Shown here: one piece after another, positions 37,218 through 47,983 of the stretch
Layout of the letters: each line of letters begins with the position of its first letter
Numbering within the stretch: position 1 is the first letter of the stretch
Source: CAVRAZ01 sp963719135
GTDB lineage: Bacteria; Pseudomonadota; Gammaproteobacteria; DSM-19610
Assembly: GCA_963719135.1 (NCBI GenBank)
Contig: CAVRAZ010000010.1
Coordinates: 24,645-88,644, forward strand
DNA length: 64,000 nucleotides
Direction: 5' to 3'
Notes under the pieces: generated by a model
Told to the model about the DNA's origin: nothing
Databases searched by the model: none
Seen by the model: the letters and a program-made list of their open reading frames with translations, nothing else
Program-made: the position numbers and the translations under genes

Positions 37218-38234
37218 GTGGATTCACTGGCACAACTCGAAGTCCAGGCCAGGCAGGCGATTGAAGCGGCCGGGGACCTGGCGGCGCTCGATCAGGTGCG
37301 GGTGCATTACCTGGGCAAGAAGGGCGTTCTGACCGAGCAGCTCAAATCGCTCGGCAGGCTGCCGGCGGACGAGCGCCGGGAAGCGGGGCAGTCCATCAAC
37401 CTCGCCAAGGACGCGGTGCAGGCCGCGATCGAAGCGCGCAGGAGCGCCTTGCAGTCGGCGGCCATCGAGGAACAGCTTGCGCGCGAAACGGTCGACGTCA
37501 CGCTGCCCGGCCGCGGCCAGCAGCAGGGCGGTCTGCATCCGATCACGCGCACCTTGCAGCGCATCGAAACGCTTTTTGCGGGCCTGGGCTTCGAAACGGC
37601 GCGGGGTCCGGAAATCGAGGACGACTACCACAACTTCGAAGCGCTGAACATTCCGGCGCACCACCCGGCCCGTGCGATGCACGACACCTTCTACATCGAC
37701 GCGCACCGGGTGCTGCGCACCCATACCTCGCCGGTGCAGATCCGCGTCATGGAAAACCGCCGGCCGCCGCTGCGCATCATCGCGCCCGGCCGCGTCTATC
37801 GCTGCGATTCCGACCTGACGCACACGCCGATGTTTCACCAGGTCGAGGGCCTGCTGGTCGACGAAGACGTGAGCTTCGCCGATCTCAAGGGATTGCTCGA
37901 GGAATTCCTCAGCCACTTCTTCGAGCAGACGCTGCCGGTGCGGTTCCGGCCGTCGTATTTTCCGTTTACCGAACCCTCGGCGGAAGTCGACATCGCTTGC
38001 GTGATCTGCGGCGGCGGCGGCTGCCGCGTGTGCAAGCAGTCCGGCTGGCTCGAAGTGCTCGGCTGCGGCATGGTGCACCCCAACGTGTTTTCCCAGGTCG
38101 GCATCGACAACGAACGTTATACCGGGCTCGCGTTCGGCATGGGCGTGGAGCGGCTGGCGATGCTGAAATACGGCGTGGACGATCTGCGCCTGTTTTTCGA
38201 GAACGATCTGCGGTTCCTGCGGCAGTTCCGTTGA
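37218..38234 (+). CDS. pheS: Phenylalanyl-tRNA synthetase alpha subunit
   Basis: Catalytic subunit of the alpha2-beta2 enzyme. 338 residues from GTG 37218 with GGGGAG upstream. The N-terminal coiled coil (1-100) binds tRNA. The class II core has motif 2 (RIIAPGRVYRCDSDLTHTPM, FHQVEG) and motif 3 (GLAFGMGVERLAMLKYGV). WLEVLGCGMVHPNV forms the phenylalanine pocket. It is separated from pheT by 170 bp containing a REP palindrome, wider than the tight spacing in E. coli. Confidence 0.97.
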   Translation: MDSLAQLEVQARQAIEAAGDLAALDQVRVHYLGKKGVLTEQLKSLGRLPADERREAGQSINLAKDAVQAAIEARRSALQSAAIEEQLARETVDVTLPGRGQQQGGLHPITRTLQRIETLFAGLGFETARGPEIEDDYHNFEALNIPAHHPARAMHDTFYIDAHRVLRTHTSPVQIRVMENRRPPLRIIAPGRVYRCDSDLTHTPMFHQVEGLLVDEDVSFADLKGLLEEFLSHFFEQTLPVRFRPSYFPFTEPSAEVDIACVICGGGGCRVCKQSGWLEVLGCGMVHPNVFSQVGIDNERYTGLAFGMGVERLAMLKYGVDDLRLFFENDLRFLRQFR

Positions 38235-38295
38235 ATACATTGTCGAGCGTGCCCGCCGCGAAGAATACCCGAGGGCAGGGCGCCGCTGGCTGGAC

Positions 38296-38323
38296 CGTCA
38301 TTCCGGCCTGCGCCGGAATGACG
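38296..38323. repeat. REP palindrome between pheS and pheT
   Basis: A perfect hairpin: CGTCATTCCGGC, loop CTGC, GCCGGAATGACG. Same core as the copies at 8826, 32371 and 36191, here as the minimal unit. Confidence 0.8.
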
Positions 38324-38404
38324 GATATGAGATAACCTTTGCCGCAATTGAAATGTCTGCTTCGCGTCCTTCGCGGTTAATTACTACAAGGTGATCGTAG
38401 AGCC

Positions 38405-40780
38405 ATGAAATTCAGTGAAAGTTGGTTGCGCGAATGGGTCGATCCGCCGCTGGACACGGACCAGTTGGCCGCATTGCTGACCATGGCGGGCCTGGAAGTG
38501 GACGCGGTCGAACCCGCAGCGCCGCCTTTCAGCGGTGTCGTCGTGGCCGAAGTGCTGAGCGCCGAGCCCCATCCCGATGCCGAAAAACTGCGCGTCTGCC
38601 GCGTGAATACCGGCAAGGGCGATCCCTTGCAGATCGTCTGTGGTGCGCCCAATGCGCGGCCCGGACTGCGCGTGCCGCTGGCAACGGTCGGCGCCCTGTT
38701 GCCGGGTGACCTGAAAATCAAGAATGCCAGACTCCGCGGCGTGGAGTCGTCGGGCATGTTGTGCTCGGCCCGCGAGCTGGGCCTGAGCGAGGAGTCCGGA
38801 GGCCTGCTGGCGTTGCCGGGCGACGCGCCGGTCGGCGAGGACATCCGCAGCTATCTGTCGTTGGATGACCGCATCATCGAAGTCGACTTCACGCCCAATC
38901 GCGGCGATTGTCTGGGCATCGAAGGAATGGCGCGCGAGATCGGCGCGCTGACGGGCGTCGATGTCCGGCCGCTGGAAACGGTAGCTATCGAGGCCGCGAT
39001 TCTCGATGAATTCGAGTTGATCGTTGCCGCACGCGATGCGTGCCCGCGCTATCTGGGGCGCGTGATCCGCGGCGTGAATCCGTCCGCGGCGACGCCGCTG
39101 TGGATGCGCGAGCGGCTGCGCCGCGGCGGCATGCGCAGCATCGCGCCGCTGGTCGACGTCACCAACTACGTCATGCTCGAACTCGGCCAGCCGATGCATG
39201 CGTTCGACCTGGCGCGCCTGCGCGAGCGCGTCGAGGTGCGTTATGCCAGCGCCGACGAGAAGCTGGTGCTGCTCGACGGCGGCGAGCTGACGCTCGACGA
39301 GTCGACCCTGGTGATCGCGGACGCCGACAAAGCGGTGGCGCTGGCCGGTGTGATGGGCGGCATCGATTCTGGCATCGGGCCGGAGACGCGGGATCTCTTC
39401 TTGGAAGTGGCGTACTTCTCGCCGGAGGCAATCGCCGGGCGCGCGCGCCGTTATGGCCTGAATACGGATTCGGCGTACCGGTTCGAACGCGGCGTCAGTC
39501 CGGCTTTGCAGCGGCGCGCGATGGAGCGGGCGACCGCCCTGCTGCTTGCGATCGTGGGCGGGACGCCCGGGCCCGTCACTGAATTCGTGCACGACGCCGG
39601 GTTGCCGGTCAGGAACGCCATCCGGTTGCGTGAAACGCGGATCCAGCGGCTGCTGGGCATGGCGATCCCCCGCGATCAGGTGAGCGCGATACTGACCCGG
39701 CTGGGCATGAAACTGGATGCGGCCGATGGCGAATGGCGTGTAACGCCGCCGCCGTTCCGGTTCGACGTCACCCTCGAGGCCGATCTCGTCGAAGAAATCG
39801 CACGCGTTTACGGGTACGCACGACTTGCGACACGACGTATCGCGGGCGCCGTCGCCATGCAGCCGGCACCCGAGGCGCGCACGGCGGTGGATCGGATGAA
39901 GGCACTGCTGGTCGATCGCGGTTATCAGGAGGCGATCACCTACAGTTTCATCGATGCCGATCTCAGCGGGCGCGTCGACCCGGCGTCGCGCGCCGTACCG
40001 CTGGCGAATCCACTGTCGGTGGAAATGAGCGTGATGCGGACCAGCCTGTGGCCGGGGTTGCTGAAAACGCTGCAATACAATGCGGCGCGCCAGCAGACGC
40101 GGGCCCGTCTATTTGAGTACGGTCTAAAGTATATATCCCAACAAACTGATATTACTCAAGTATATACACTGGCAGGATTGGTATCCGGCAGCGCGGAACC
40201 CGAAGTTTGGGCCGCCACCGGGCGCTCGGTCGATTTCTTCGATATCAAAGGCGACCTGGAGGCACTGTGCGGGTTGGCGCGGGCGGACGGTATCAGGTTC
40301 GAAGCCGGGTCCCATCCGGCGCTGCACCCGGGCCAGAGCGCCATTGTCAAGAAGTCAGCTTATCCTGTTGGTTACATTGGGAAAATACATCCAAAACTGG
40401 CCGGGTATCTGGGGGTGCCGGCGGCGACCTATCTGTTCGAGCTGGAAGTGGATGAGCTACGTCAGGGAGAAGTCCCAACGTTTAGAAAACTCTCAAGATT
40501 TCCGTCAATCCGCCGCGATTTAGCCGTAGTGGTGGATGCGGGGATATCGTCGGCACTGCTCAGTCGGGCGGTGAACGACGCAGCCGGCGAATTGCTCAAA
40601 GAATTGCTTGTGTTTGATGTATATTCAGGCAAAGGCGTAGAAAGCGGGCGAAAAAGCGTAGCTTTTGGGTTGATTCTACAGGACTCTTCGCGCACACTTA
40701 CTGAAACGGACGTTGACTCGGTAACTTCTGCGGTTATTCGTCAACTGGAAGAACAATTTGGAGCGACACTGAGAGAGTGA
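38405..40780 (+). CDS. pheT: Phenylalanyl-tRNA synthetase beta subunit
   Basis: 791 residues, normal length. Order: tRNA-binding OB domain (GVVVAEVLSAEPHPDAEKLR), B3/B4 editing domain (APLVDVTNYVMLELGQPMHA), B5 domain, catalytic-like core (YSFIDADLS, FDIKGDLEALCGL) and C-terminal anticodon-binding FDX-ACB domain (RFPSIRRDLAVVVD). The final 650 bases are clearly AT-richer than the rest, with codons such as AAA, TAT and TTA, although the protein reads normally. Followed closely by ihfA. Confidence 0.97.
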   Translation: MKFSESWLREWVDPPLDTDQLAALLTMAGLEVDAVEPAAPPFSGVVVAEVLSAEPHPDAEKLRVCRVNTGKGDPLQIVCGAPNARPGLRVPLATVGALLPGDLKIKNARLRGVESSGMLCSARELGLSEESGGLLALPGDAPVGEDIRSYLSLDDRIIEVDFTPNRGDCLGIEGMAREIGALTGVDVRPLETVAIEAAILDEFELIVAARDACPRYLGRVIRGVNPSAATPLWMRERLRRGGMRSIAPLVDVTNYVMLELGQPMHAFDLARLRERVEVRYASADEKLVLLDGGELTLDESTLVIADADKAVALAGVMGGIDSGIGPETRDLFLEVAYFSPEAIAGRARRYGLNTDSAYRFERGVSPALQRRAMERATALLLAIVGGTPGPVTEFVHDAGLPVRNAIRLRETRIQRLLGMAIPRDQVSAILTRLGMKLDAADGEWRVTPPPFRFDVTLEADLVEEIARVYGYARLATRRIAGAVAMQPAPEARTAVDRMKALLVDRGYQEAITYSFIDADLSGRVDPASRAVPLANPLSVEMSVMRTSLWPGLLKTLQYNAARQQTRARLFEYGLKYISQQTDITQVYTLAGLVSGSAEPEVWAATGRSVDFFDIKGDLEALCGLARADGIRFEAGSHPALHPGQSAIVKKSAYPVGYIGKIHPKLAGYLGVPAATYLFELEVDELRQGEVPTFRKLSRFPSIRRDLAVVVDAGISSALLSRAVNDAAGELLKELLVFDVYSGKGVESGRKSVAFGLILQDSSRTLTETDVDSVTSAVIRQLEEQFGATLRE

Positions 40781-40785
40781 ACACC

Positions 40786-41082
40786 ATGGCGCTAACGAAA
40801 GCCGACATGGCTGAAAAACTGTTTGAAGAGTTGGGGCTCAACAAACGCGAAGCCAAGGAACTGGTCGAAATGTTCTTTGAAGAAATTCGCGGTGCGCTTG
40901 AGAACGGGAAACAGGTGAAGTTGTCCGGCTTCGGCAATTTCGATTTGCGCGACAAGAACCGGCGGCCGGGGCGCAATCCGAAAACGGGCGAAGAGATTCC
41001 CATTTCCGCTCGCAGAGTAGTAACATTCAGGCCTGGACAAAAACTGAAGGCGCGCGTGGAAGCCTATGCTGGAAGCCAGTAA
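40786..41082 (+). CDS. ihfA: Integration host factor alpha subunit
   Basis: 98-residue DNA-bending protein that dimerises with IhfB. It begins MALTKADMAEKLFEELGLNK and carries the minor-groove arm FGNFDLRDKNRRPGRNPKTG. ATG 40786 lies five bases after the pheT stop, with GAGAGAG upstream; the GTG at 40777 would overlap pheT. Conserved position after pheT. It overlaps the next gene by 17 bp. Confidence 0.97.
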   Translation: MALTKADMAEKLFEELGLNKREAKELVEMFFEEIRGALENGKQVKLSGFGNFDLRDKNRRPGRNPKTGEEIPISARRVVTFRPGQKLKARVEAYAGSQ

Positions 41083-41422
41083 CAACAACGAACTGCCAGT
41101 CATTCCCGGAAAGCGCTATTTCACCATCGGTGAAGTCGGCGAACTGTGCGGCGTCAAGCCGCACGTGCTGCGCTACTGGGAACAGGAATTTCCGCAGCTC
41201 AAGCCGGTCAAGCGACGCGGTAACCGCCGGTACTACCAGCGGCACGACGTCATCATGATCCGGCAGATCCGCAGCCTGCTGTACGAACAGGGTTTCACCA
41301 TCGGCGGTGCGCGCCAGCGCCTGTCGGGCGAAGAAGCGAAAGAAGACGTCACGCAGCGCCAGCAGATCGTGCGCCAGATGCGCATCGAACTCGAAGAGCT
41401 GCTGCATATCCTCAAGCGCTAG
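41066..41422 (+). CDS. MerR-family transcriptional regulator
   Basis: 118 residues with a winged-helix MerR domain: YFTIGEVGELCGVKPHVLRY, WEQEFPQLKPVKRRGNRRYY, then the dimerisation helix. No effector-binding cysteines. This short regulator downstream of ihfA is conserved in gammaproteobacteria and its ligand is unknown. The start overlaps ihfA by 17 bp, so translation is coupled. Confidence 0.92.
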   Translation: MLEASNNNELPVIPGKRYFTIGEVGELCGVKPHVLRYWEQEFPQLKPVKRRGNRRYYQRHDVIMIRQIRSLLYEQGFTIGGARQRLSGEEAKEDVTQRQQIVRQMRIELEELLHILKR

Positions 41423-41488
41423 AATACCGGGGGGCGGTTCGCGGACCGTCCCTTTTCCCTCCCGATGCTGTATTATTGAGCGACCTGA

Positions 41489-41568
<80 letters not shown>

Positions 41569-41681
41569 TATATTCAAAGACTTAGACAGTAGTTGAAAAT
41601 AATTCGTGTCTAATATTATCGCTCTGTCTAATATCCTGCTCAAAACAGTGGCCTCACAATATTAATCTCACGCGCCTTCAC

Positions 41682-42430
41682 CTAGCCCTCGGTAGTCTCT
41701 ACAGAGGCGTGATTGCCCAATGATTGGGCGTAGTCAGACCCCAGTTTTCTCTTCGCATCCGTCAGGCTCTTGGCTCGAATATCGTGGAAGTGAATATCAT
41801 TGAGTCCACACTTTTCTTTCAAGCGCCGCCAGGCTGAATCAAAACCGCCGACAGAGTGTGGCGTGCCGTTCCGGGTGGCGAACAGGTACATACTGGATAC
41901 ACGCCGGCGCAATGTTCTGGCCTGATCCAGAATTTCGCGAAGACGCGAAGTATAAGTAAAGATCATGGCCTGTCCGGTACTATCCTTGGTCTTGCCGGGC
42001 AGCATGTGCAATCCATCTTCGTGCAGGTCGCTCAGGCGAATTTTCAGCAGGTCACTCTTGCGCGCCGCAGTCAGATAGGCCAGTTCGATTACGCACGCCA
42101 TCTGCTTGTCGGCCGTGCGTTTCAACAAGACCAGTTCATTGTCGGTGATATACCGCGTGCGGCGTCGCTCGGTGTTTCTGCGCACGCCTGTACATGGATT
42201 GGACCGGCACCAGCCCCAGCGCATGGCGTAGGCGAACATGGACGACAGGAACGTGATTTCCCGGTTGGCGGCCACCTTGCTTTCACGGCGATCCAGGTAG
42301 GCGGCGACGTGGTGCGGTTCGATGTCTTTCAGCAGCATCTTTCCGAATACCGCCTTGAGCCGGCTGCTCTGCCGGTTGCGTTCATCCTGTGCGCATTCCA
42401 CGCGATTCGGCCACCTGTTCCAAGGTCATC
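41682..42430 (-). pseudogene. Tyrosine recombinase (phage-type integrase), truncated at both ends
   Basis: The frame contains a core-binding segment (ERNRQSSRLKAVFGKMLLKD, HHVAAYLDRR) and most of the catalytic domain: Arg in LTAARKSDLLKIRL, Lys in GKTKDS, His-x-x-Arg in HFHDIRAKSLTDA, and LGNHASVETTEG at the end. The stop falls where the catalytic tyrosine segment (normally TERY...) should begin, so it cannot cut DNA. The N-terminal SAM-like domain is lost at the junction with the IS21 remnant. It points toward tRNA-Pro, from which its island presumably integrated. Confidence 0.8.
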
Positions 42431-42462
42431 CGGCGGAGCGAAGCGACGCAGGTGTAGCATTG

Positions 42463-43221
42463 TTACTCGGCGGTAGGGGTGGCGGTCAACCTCTTTGCCT
42501 GGCGCTTGCGCATCGACTCACCCTTTAGGGTGATCCGGTAGGCGCTGTGCACCAAGCGGTCGAGGATGGCGTCGGCCAGGGTCGGATCGCCGATGATCTC
42601 GTGCCAGTACTCGACCGGCAGCTGGCTGGTGAGCAAGGTCGAGTGCTGGCCATGACGGTCGTCGAGCAGTTCCAACAGGTCGCGCCGGGCGGTGGCGTCG
42701 AGACTCGTCAGACCCCAGTCATCGAGCACGATCAGATCGGTCTTGGCGTAGCTTGTCATCAGCTTGGGGAAGCGTCCGTCGGCGTGGGCGATCTGCAGTT
42801 CCTCGAACAACCGGGGAGTGCGCAGGTAGCGGGTGGTGTAGCCCTGGCGGCACGCCTGCTGGGCAAGTGCGCAGGCGATCCAGGTTTTGCCCACGCCGGT
42901 GGGGCCGACGATCAGGAGGTTCAGGCCCTCGCGGATCCATTGGCCGGTAGCGAGCTGACTGATCAGCGCCTTGTCGAGTCCGCGCGGGGTGCGGGTGTCG
43001 AGGTCCTCGAGACAGGCACTGTGCTTGAGTCGGGCCTGTCGTAGGCGGGTTTGTAGCCGTCGGTTCTCGCGCTCGGTCAACTCGCGGTCAGCGAGCAGAC
43101 CGAGGCGTTCCTCGAAGCTCAAGTCGGTAATGTCGGGCAAGGCAAACTGTTCGCACAGTGCCTTGTGCATGCCGCAGAGGCGCAGCGTGGTGAGCTTGTC
43201 CAGGGTGGGATGGTGCAACAT
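42463..43221 (-). CDS. istB: IS21-family helper ATPase IstB
   Basis: AAA+ ATPase that assists IstA in strand transfer. 252 residues from ATG 43221 (MLHHPTLDKLTTLRLCGMHK); the open frame to 43398 overlaps istA and is not like the family. Walker A is IVGPTGVGKTWIACALA, Walker B is DLIVLDDWG, and sensor segment is HSTLLTSQLP. It appears intact, but its partner gene is truncated, so the element should be immobile unless complemented. Confidence 0.92.
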   Translation of the reverse strand: MLHHPTLDKLTTLRLCGMHKALCEQFALPDITDLSFEERLGLLADRELTERENRRLQTRLRQARLKHSACLEDLDTRTPRGLDKALISQLATGQWIREGLNLLIVGPTGVGKTWIACALAQQACRQGYTTRYLRTPRLFEELQIAHADGRFPKLMTSYAKTDLIVLDDWGLTSLDATARRDLLELLDDRHGQHSTLLTSQLPVEYWHEIIGDPTLADAILDRLVHSAYRITLKGESMRKRQAKRLTATPTAE

Positions 43222-43246
43222 GGTTGTTCTCCTGTGTGGGTTGTGG

Positions 43247-44252
43247 TCAGTGGTAGTAGCCAGGGCCGCGGATGTGATCGTGCACGGGCGGCAGCGTGAG
43301 CTCTTGTTGCTCGGGCAAGGGCTGGCGGTCGAGACCGCGCTCGAGGATCGAGGCGATGCTCTGGTAGCGACAGGCATTGAGCCGCAGGGCGCGTCCACAG
43401 GCGGCTTCCAGGCGGTCCGCGCCGTAGCGCTCGCTCAAGCGCAGAATGCCCAGGCAGGAGCGGAAGCCCTGCTGGGGGTGCGGTCGATGGGCGAGGATGT
43501 GGCCGATCACCCCGGCGGTGGCCGGTCCGCTCTTTTCGGCCCAGTGCACCAGGCGCTGCGGGGTCCACTCGGCGTATTCGCGGTGCGCCTTGGGCATGTG
43601 CTCCGGCGTGGTGGTATGGCGGCCCTTGAGATTGGATCGGATATGGCTGGCGACCCGTTGTCCCTTATGGAAGACCTCAACGGTGCGCTCGGTGAGCCGT
43701 GCCTCCAGTTGCTGCTTCACCAGCGCGTAGGGCACCGAGTAGTAATAGCCGTCGAGTTCGACGTGGTAGTCGATGTGCACGCGCACCTTCTTCCAGGTGG
43801 CATAGACGTAGGGTGCTGCCGGTAAGGGGCGCAGTGCCGGTTGATCGATCTGCTCGAAGGCCGTACGCCGGCAGCCGGGCAGCTTCTTGAAGGAACGGTG
43901 GTTGAGCCGTTCGAGCAATTGAGCGATGGCGGCATTGAGCTCAGGCAAAGAGAAGAAGGTGCGGTGGCGCAGCGCCGCGAGGATCAGACGCTCGACCACC
44001 TGCACGCCACTCTCGGCCTTGGCCTTGTCGCGTGGACGCCGTACGCGTGCCGGGACCACAGCCACACCGTAGTGACTGGCCAGCTCCGCATAGGTGGGGT
44101 TAAGATCCGGCTCGTAGCGACAGGCCCGGCTCACCCCGCTCTTCAGGTTGTCCGGGACCAGGATCTCGCTCACCCCACCGAAGTACTCGAACGCCCGCAC
44201 ATGCGAACCGATCCAGTCGGGTAGTGCCTGTGTCCAGGTGGCCTCGGCATAT
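43247..44252 (-). pseudogene. istA: IS21-family transposase IstA, N-terminally truncated
   Basis: Homology begins abruptly at YAEATWTQALPDWIGSHVRA near 44252 and runs to the end. The second Asp (LVPDNLKSG) and the Glu (DKAKAESGVQVVERL) of the DDE triad are present. The first Asp, the helix-turn-helix domain and the left terminus of the IS are missing. Upstream bases belong to the cas8-like gene, so a deletion or recombination fused the two. Reads out of the CRISPR locus toward istB. Confidence 0.88.
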
Positions 44253-45029
44253 AGGTGCGGTCCACAGCGGCCAGCGGAACCCGCCACTCTTCCATCCACC
44301 GTAACAGCCGGTGGTTGCCAGGCGCGTTCCGATTGCAGCGCTGCGCAAGACGGCCAGGCCGCGAAACGCGAGCCAGTCAGCACCAGGCACACCGAGCTTC
44401 TTGTCGTTTGCCGGATTGCTGCCTCGCAGCGCATAATCCCGTGTCGCGGTCGAGTCCCAGGCTAGGACCGGCAACTCTCGCGAATAGGTCCAGGGTCCGA
44501 ACAGTGCCTCGGCGAGGTCCCCGCGATTGACGCCTTCGTCACCGACGAGACCACTGACCATGCTCAGAAACTCCTGGTGCCCGGCGGTGAAGTGTAATGG
44601 GAATGGCTTTGTCGCTCCGTTGTTGTCGATTACGCCCTCGGCCGCGAACGCTGCCGCGTAACGGGCGGCTCGTCGCCCAGCAGGCGAGTGGTCGACGAGC
44701 AGATCTTGGAGATAGGCACGGAAGCGGAGCGGCGGCGGTTTAAGGTCCCGAGCGAGTTTGTCCGGTTTATCCTCGTCTTTGGGGTACCTGAGGTCGAGTG
44801 TGGGGTCATCGCGCCAGCAGATCCGGGCGTCCGTCTCTAAGAGGTCAAGGAGCGCTTTGCGGTCGAGCGAGGTGCGCAACGTCGGTATCCAGGTGCCGTC
44901 CTCCCGCCAAGCGAGCTGTGGTGGCGGACCTTCACGGGGGTGCTCGCTCAGCACCCGCAGGGTGCCTAGGGCGGCAAGGAATCCCAGCGGATTGGTCCCA
45001 TCGAGTCCGGTCAAGACCAGCGTGTTCAT
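44253..45029 (-). pseudogene. Type I-G (I-U) CRISPR-associated protein, C-terminus lost to IS21 junction
   Basis: About 258 residues remain: MNTLVLTGLDGTNPLGFLAA, ALGTLRVLSEHPREG, then FHFTAGHQEFLSMV-like and YGGWKSGGFRWPLWT. Position after cas3 and general sequence fit the large-subunit/Cas3-associated protein of type I-G loci (Cas8-like or the so-called Cas3-extension family); I cannot decide which. The reading frame runs into IstA sequence at 44252, so the product is truncated. It starts 4 bp after cas3. Confidence 0.6.
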
Positions 45030-45033
45030 CGGT

Positions 45034-47983
45034 TCACCCTTTCTGTTCCTGCTCGCTGCGGCGGTGGTCGGCCAGGCGCAGGATAGCCTCTAGCCAGGCC
45101 AAGCCGTGACAACCATAGCGCTCGACGAGACCGAAGAACCGGTCGCTCACCCCCGAGTCGGCAGCAGCGAGTCCATGGTTGGTCGACGCCGCGAGCGCTA
45201 TTTCATTCAGTTCAAATTCGACACCGATCGGTTCGATATCGGGCGCTGGTTCCACTGGGGCGAAGGGCCTACAGTACCCGTGATGGGACGCCACAAGATA
45301 GAGCACCAGATCCCAATCATGAGCTTTGGTGCGCAGGTCTGCCGCCTCCTGCACCAATGCCAGGGACAGGAGGTCGTGCCGGGTGCCGGCCGGATAGCCG
45401 GCGCGACGCCGCGCTTCATCCTGCAGCCGCCTGTTGCGGGCGGTTATGGGTGATTTCGCCAGCGGCTCCGGCGCTGTGAGGGCGCGGTACTCGCTTCCCC
45501 CGTGCAGCAGGCACTGGAAGCGCGGGTCCGACTTGCCGAGATCGTGCAACTCACCCGCGCGCCTAAGGTCCTGCACCAGTGGTTCGGTCAGACCACAACG
45601 GCGCGCGAAACCTTCGGCGAGTCTTCAGTCTTCCCACACCGGCAAGATGGGTGCGCAGGGTCGCGGCATTGCCGATCAGGGAAAGCTCGTCGTCCTCCAG
45701 GGCCAGGTCCGGGCTGGTAAGGCCAGGGGCGTGACCAGCAGGGGCAGCCAGGCAGCGCGAGACGATGACCCAGCGGTCGCCGGTATCGTGGCCCTTCACG
45801 CGGATCAGGCGCGGTCCAGTACGTTTGCCGAGCTCTTCGAGCAGTACCCGGATCGCCTTGATTCGATCTTCCGAGCGGCTATCCAGCGGGTCCTCTGCAT
45901 CCACTTGGCCCGCCAGGAAATACCTGATCTGTTCCCGATCATCGATCCCTTGCTCCGCGTTGTCATCTTCCGGAATGGGCGGTCGGCTGCCGGGCCAAAG
46001 CCGCTCGTCCAGCCGAACCACCGCGCGGCCCCGCTGCCGCAGGTGCGCGGCTTCGGCCAAGTCGGCCACCGCTTCCACCGCATCAGGGTCCCAATTGCCT
46101 GCCCGGATCCCACCATATTCGGTCGGGACAATGACAGTATCCCATGCCCTGATTGACTTCGGCTCGATCGCTAAGTATTCGCCGTCGCGTCGAACAACTA
46201 CGGGGCGGGCCGCCAGACTATCTGCTCCCGTGGTTCGGGGTTCCTGCTGATCAACATCAGATAAGACGGCATCGGCAGCTGATCCCACGCCGACCAGCCA
46301 CGCCTTGGCGGCCCAGACCGGGACAGCGAGACCCTCCGAGATCAAGGGTGTACAGGCGTCGAGGCGCTCTCGAATCGCAGTCATTGTCGGCTTCATCGCC
46401 TCACGGCTGGTCGTGTTGTGTTGTTCAGCTTCTGCAGCCATTAGCTCAGCTTCGCTGATGTCTGCGCGCCAGACCACCAAGACTTCGGGAGACGGCGTCT
46501 GGGGACCGTGCAGCCAGAGGGCAACGTCCGGATCAGGGAAGGGAGCCGGCGCGGTCTGGCTCCAGGCTTCCAAGTGGGCCGGCAGAAGGATAGGCGACGA
46601 ACTCGCCGGGGCCAACAGTCGCACCAATTTGTCCTTCTCAGGCAAGGGCAGTGCATCGTGTCGGAAATCAACGGCCGGCAGTGAACGCAAGTAGTCCCAG
46701 GTTGCGGCGGCGGCCTCGCCATAGATCGGATCTTCTTTGGGGATATCACTACGTGCGAAAACGGTGCCGGCGGCGGCATCAAGGTCGCCCGCCCGGTTGA
46801 GACGACCGAAACGCTGGTGCAGGGCATCGAGACTGGCGCACTCGGTGATCAGGGCATCAAAATCAAAGTCGGCGCCGGCTTCGATGCACTGGGTAGTGAC
46901 CAGAATGATGGGACACTGTGTCGGGCTTCGGGTATGACCGGTCGCGAGGCGGGGTTGAAGCTGCTGTTCGAGCGCTTGCCGATCCAGCGGCCGCATGCGG
47001 CCGGTGAGCAAGCGGACATCGGCGTCCAAGCCGCGAGATGAGAGGTCGGCGTGGATGAGCCGTGCGGTCTGCACCCGATTGACCACCACACCAACGGCGT
47101 TGCCGGGGAGAAGCGCGGCGGCAGCGGCGGCAGCCATCGTCTTGGCAAGGGCGGCCAGCCGGCTCGGCTCGGTACCGTTAACCTTCACCAGCTCCAGAGT
47201 GGTCGGCTTACGCGCCGCGAGGCGACGATGCAGGCATTTATTTTCCCGGTCAGCGGCATCTAGCCGAAAGGGATCAGGATCATCTTCGTTGCGGTGGGTA
47301 GCGGACAGCTCGACGACCTGAAAACGTCGTGGCAAGTCGCGACCGATACGGTTGGTGTGGTAGCGTTCGAGCATCCGCAGTGTGTCACAGAACGGCCGGG
47401 CTAGGTGTACCTCATCCAGCAGCAACAGCACGTCGTTGCCCAACAGCCCGGCATGGATCGGGCGCATACCATCGCTGACACTGTAGCCGCGGAAGAACAG
47501 GCGCGAACCGACCTGATCGACGGTAGAGACCAACACGGTGGGCTGCACCGGGTTGCTGGTCCAGGTGTCGTCGCGGGGTACTGCACCGCGCAACAGGGCC
47601 ACGCGCAGCGGCTCGTCGGTACCTGCAAGCTCGGTCAGCTGGTCAGCGACGCGGCGAACGACAGAACCCGGCTCACTGTTCGAGAGCCGGTCGGCCAGCT
47701 TTAGCGCCCGAGTAAATGACTGGTCCACCACGGTGCGCCGGTCTACCACGAAGGCGATGCGGCAGGGCAAGCGCCTGCGGCCAGCGGCCAGATCGACTGC
47801 CAAGGCGAATACAGCCACATCGATAGCGGCCGTCTTGCCGCTGCCGGTCGGCAGGTCGAGAGTGCCCGGAAAGCGGCCCTCGGTGAACACTCGATGGGTA
47901 AGCCGAGATTGCCACGGAAACGGCGGGTAGCCGTAAACCTCGTTGAAGAAGGTGGCAAAGTCATTAGGACTCAACGCGGTCAT
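45034..47983 (-). pseudogene. cas3: cas3 helicase-nuclease, type I-G, frameshifted by a 7-bp duplication
   Basis: The helicase part (47983-45634) has Walker A LDLPTGSGKT (K50), DEVH at 190-193 (LLLLDEVHLARPF), ELSATH and the HQRFGRLNRAGD helicase C motif. The HD nuclease domain is C-terminal (45610-45034: AGELHDLGKSDPRFQ, ASHHGYCRPF), the order typical of type I-G Cas3. Between them the frame is shifted at 45620-45633, where the 7-mer AGTCTTC occurs twice in tandem. Deleting one copy restores VGRLAEGFARRCGLTEPLVQ and joins both domains. Without repair the HD domain is not made as a fusion. Confidence 0.85.
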
